Part shown: positions 16,307 through 16,720 of the stretch, piece after piece
How positions within the stretch are numbered: position 1 is the first letter of the stretch
How the letters are laid out: each line of letters opens with the position of its first letter
NCBI GenBank assembly: GCA_937127195.1
Contig: CAKZLT010000249.1
Span: 1-16,720 of the forward strand
DNA: 16,720 nt
Source: an uncultured Saprospiraceae bacterium
Lineage (GTDB): Bacteria > Bacteroidota > Bacteroidia > Chitinophagales > Saprospiraceae
Reading direction: 5' to 3'
Translations under genes and position numbers: made by a program
The notes under the pieces: model-generated
The model's database searches: none
The model's input: only the letters and a program-made list of their open reading frames with translations
What the model was told of the DNA's origin: nothing

Positions 16307-16324
16307 AAAAAAACGTTTTTTTTT
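16307..16324. other. A-tract/T-tract palindrome
   Basis: Seven A, CG, then nine T form a simple palindrome between the convergent purF and RND genes. It could assist termination on either strand, though it is too AT-only to be a strong stem. Confidence 0.3.
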
Positions 16325-16366
16325 GTAGAAGTTGAATAGTTTGAAGTAATTATTTTTCAATAGAAA

Positions 16367-16382
16367 TATTCGTGTATTCGTG
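16367..16382. repeat. Tandem octamer TATTCGTG x2
   Basis: Two adjacent copies of TATTCGTG end 8 bp from the stop of the RND gene. It looks like a fragment of an intergenic repeat. Two units are too few to say more. Confidence 0.4.
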
Positions 16383-16389
16383 GCTTTAA

Positions 16390-16720
16390 TTAGTTCAAAA
16401 TTTTATAAAAAACAGGCACAATATAAAGGCTCGCAAAAGTGCCTACAACCAATCCGCCAATCACTGCAATGGCTAACGGGAATTGCAATTCTGCTCCCAA
16501 TCCTGTGGTAAACAATATCGGAATTAATGCCAAAATAGTTGTAATCGAAGTCATCAAAATAGGCTTTAATCGTCGTTTGCCCGCCTGATGAATAGCTTCC
16601 AAAAGTGGCATCTGACCAGTCAGTCTATTAATCATATCTACTTTCAAAATCGCATCATTCACTACAATTCCACTCATGACCACCATCCCAATCATTGCCA
16701 TCAAGTTGAGCGTTTGTCCT
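16390..16720 (-). CDS. RND family efflux transporter, C-terminal end (partial)
   Basis: Only the last 109 codons plus stop are present; the gene runs off the right edge. The fragment starts GQTLNLMAMIGMVVMSGIVVNDAI and matches the final membrane helices of AcrB/CusA-type RND pumps: a helix with GMVVMSGIVVNDAILKVDMIN, a cytoplasmic stretch with EAIHQAGKRRLKPILMTS, then two helices (TTILALIPILFTTG, and FPLAIAVIGGLVVGTFASLYIVPVFY). Such proteins are proton-driven inner-membrane pumps working with a periplasmic adaptor and an outer-membrane channel. Substrate class (drug or metal) cannot be decided from this end. The short tail after the last helix (KILN) is unremarkable. The partner genes should lie to the right. 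The gene converges on purF. Confidence 0.9.
   Translation of the reverse strand, partial: GQTLNLMAMIGMVVMSGIVVNDAILKVDMINRLTGQMPLLEAIHQAGKRRLKPILMTSITTILALIPILFTTGLGAELQFPLAIAVIGGLVVGTFASLYIVPVFYKILN

Overview
The window is AT-rich chromosomal DNA from a member of the Bacteroidota, most likely a Cytophagales-type gliding or type IX-secreting bacterium. Four things point there: a full-length sprA gene (outer-membrane translocon of the type IX secretion system), the long PurF form typical of this phylum, promoters resembling the phylum's TTTG / TAnnTTTG consensus, and the absence of clear Shine-Dalgarno sites. I cannot fix the genus. The A/T-heptamer intergenic repeats and the REP-like palindrome suit a repeat-rich Cytophagales genome, but that is an impression.

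Layout. Positions 1-100 hold a GC-rich REP-like palindrome and no gene. sprA occupies 224-7588 on the minus strand and ends in a strong intrinsic terminator (102-152). A 650-bp gap with dyads and hairpins separates it from ruvA (8243-8833, minus; the real start is internal to the longest ORF). Upstream of ruvA is a small secreted rhodanese-domain protein (8948-9457, minus). Its terminator lies directly against a good candidate ruvA promoter, so the two genes look like separate transcription units. Then come about 890 bp of very AT-rich DNA with no gene, carrying two stem-loops and a cluster of TGTCA/TGACA words ahead of the next gene.

On the plus strand, 10343-13993 holds a pair of redox genes: a flavin-dependent pyridine-nucleotide oxidoreductase with a C-terminal membrane anchor, and a polytopic NapH/CcoG/NosR-like protein with two [4Fe-4S] ferredoxin motifs. 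They probably form a membrane electron-transfer unit of unknown acceptor. The gap between them is filled by three tandem copies of a ~143-bp structured repeat, framed by short A/T repeats that run into the stop codon of the first gene. A 19-bp perfect hairpin follows the second gene. purF (14237-16126, plus) encodes the first committed step of purine synthesis and ends in a terminator. The right edge holds the 3' end of an RND efflux gene on the minus strand, convergent with purF.

The known genes are ordinary for the phylum. I found no CRISPR array, phage, toxin-antitoxin or defence cassette. The most unusual material is intergenic: the triplicated structured repeat between the two redox genes, the long perfect hairpin after them, and the three-armed hairpin arrangement after purF. 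The redox pair itself is the best candidate for a little-described protein system.
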